DNA of 64,000 bases, taken from assembly GCA_021613535.1 (NCBI GenBank), contig CP075497.1, positions 11,098,001 through 11,162,000 of the forward strand, given 5' to 3'. A program made the translations under genes and the position numbers. Source of the stretch: Adineta vaga. Taxonomy: Eukaryota > Rotifera. The notes beneath the pieces are model-generated. The model did no database searches. It was not told the DNA's origin and worked only from the letters and a program-made list of their open reading frames with translations. The stretch's first letter is position 1, and every line of letters starts with the position of its first letter. Below are positions 62,856 to 64,000 of this stretch, in pieces.

Positions 62856-63726
62856 TGAAAGATATGAATTAAAACTTGAAATTATCTCTGCTTATTCTTT
62901 TTTGCTTTTTTAAATAAATGAACTAGATTTATCGACAGTAGTCTATATCAATCTCAAACGATTGAATATCTCGTGCTTAAGAAGGTATATTCTATAAGAT
63001 ACATGATTCTCAACAGAGACGTATGTAAATTAAATTGCGACATAGACTCGTTGAACTTCAAAAATGCCTTTTAAAGTGTAGGATTAAAATAGTACGAGAA
63101 AAGTAGTCATGTGATAAGTGATCATCAACTCGAATTTACCTTGTACACGAAAAGTAATCTTCTCTTACTTTAGTTCTATAATTAATATTACATTATCAAA
63201 AAAGTCGACTGTAAAAAACTTTGTCTTGCCATTGCTTAGATCTTTCTATTTATTCTCGAAATGAAAGAATATATCTGGCTAAAAGGTCATATATATACAT
63301 CCGTCACAATATCGCTCGATTAGAACTCTAACAAAAAGAGCATGGCTGGCAATCTGTTGAAGTCTAGATAAAAAAAAAACAGAATTGTCTTTCACAGATT
63401 TTTATCTAATTGAAAATGACAAACGAAAAAGATGGATATCAAGAAAATAGACTTAAAATAATGTCATAAAATGAGACAATGTAATATGTTATCTCTAAAC
63501 GAGTTTAAAATGCAATTAACCATTGAAATATTTTAAGTGAATATCACTTGATGTCAAATTCATTTTCTAACATAAACATGTCTTTTTACCACTATATTGA
63601 CAATTAACGTCTCATGCCTACGCCCACATCTCCATATATCTGCGTATATATATATATATAAACACAAAGACAAGCATTCTATATTCTCTTACATACAGAC
63701 ATACAGGCGTTCTAACGATTAGTATC
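62856..63726. other. intergenic, GPCR copy 9 to edge gene
   Basis: About 870 AT-rich bases. A (TA)n run ending in TATAAAC at about 63645-63663 lies some 65 bases before the next ATG and could be its TATA element. No gene seen. Confidence 0.5.
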
Positions 63727-64000
63727 ATGCATATTTATCACTATTGCTTATGCCTTTTGGCGTTCGTTATTGTCATGATCAAGTATGTTCATTTGATTGA
63801 AAAATAATATATATTCTTCTTGTTTAAATTTCTTAATTTAGCTCAAGATATATCGATCGATCCTTTGATAATGATCAAGAAGATGATGATTTTTATTTCC
63901 CAAGTAGTTATTATTTAAATCGTGCTTCTCGATCTTATGCTTTGGAACGATATTTACGCAATATGATCGCTCACGATAATGAAAAAGAAGATGATGCTGC
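63727..64000 (+). CDS. secreted acidic protein, possible peptide precursor (cut by window end)
   Basis: Exon 1 (63727-63782) encodes a signal peptide (MHIYHYCLCLLAFVIVMIK). After a 59-nt intron, exon 2 begins at 63842 and stays open to the window end with an Asp/Glu-rich segment (DNDQEDDDFYFP) and aromatic/Arg-rich stretches (RASRSYALERYLRNM). Signal peptide plus acidic spacer plus short basic segments fits a neuropeptide or secreted precursor, but no dibasic-flanked repeat is visible yet. Partial. Confidence 0.6.

Overview
This is a eukaryotic, AT-rich window of animal type. It holds about 24 protein-coding genes on both strands with short GT-AG introns (mostly 48-70 nt), compact spacing and one large tandem GPCR family. 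The gene set (MTCH2, DNAAF6/PIH1D3, PTF1A, MFSD12, TMEM181, ACOX3 and a neuropeptide GPCR) is metazoan. The intron style, AT bias, expansion of short orphan GPCRs and spliced-leader-like acceptors close to start codons suggest a bdelloid rotifer (Adineta/Rotaria type). That taxon is an inference, not a proof. No rRNA, tRNA, transposon or CRISPR was recognised.

Left part (1-16.6 kb): a gamma-glutamyltransferase gene (14 exons) is followed by a peroxisomal acyl-CoA oxidase ending in SKL. Next comes a TMEM181 homologue split by a 6.4-kb intron. Two divergently transcribed genes sit inside that intron and share a related Pro/Val/Arg-rich domain. One is small (minus strand). The other is a 956-residue Gly/Tyr-, VPVP- and CCPPPPM-repeat protein that looks structural.

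Middle part (16.9-30 kb): all genes here lie on the minus strand. They are a disordered protein, a Ly6/three-finger GPI-type protein, a PTF1A bHLH factor with a 1.4-kb intron, a B-box zinc-finger protein, an MFSD12-type transporter and a neuronal-calcium-sensor EF-hand protein.

Right part (30.6-64 kb): nine members of one unusual rhodopsin-like GPCR family occur in two blocks (30.7-40.4 kb and 58.1-62.9 kb). All share one phase-0 intron just before TM7. They have D-Q-F/Y in place of DRY and xxFYIY in place of NPxxY. Three neighbouring copies share near-identical tracts broken by sharply divergent ones, and one of the three has a 1-nt frameshift. Between the blocks lie a pepsin/cathepsin-D-like protease, a RYamide/luqin-type peptide GPCR with a 4.1-kb gene-free upstream region, an operon-like DNAAF6-LRR pair, MTCH2 (divergent from DNAAF6) and a Patched-like RND protein with degenerate core motifs. 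The right edge cuts a gene for a secreted, neuropeptide-precursor-like protein.

For GGT, ACOX3, TMEM181, the 956-residue nested protein, PTF1A, the Patched-like gene and the intact GPCRs, summed exon lengths are exact multiples of three, which supports those splice models. The LRR, DNAAF6, MFSD12 and NCS exon borders are less exact.
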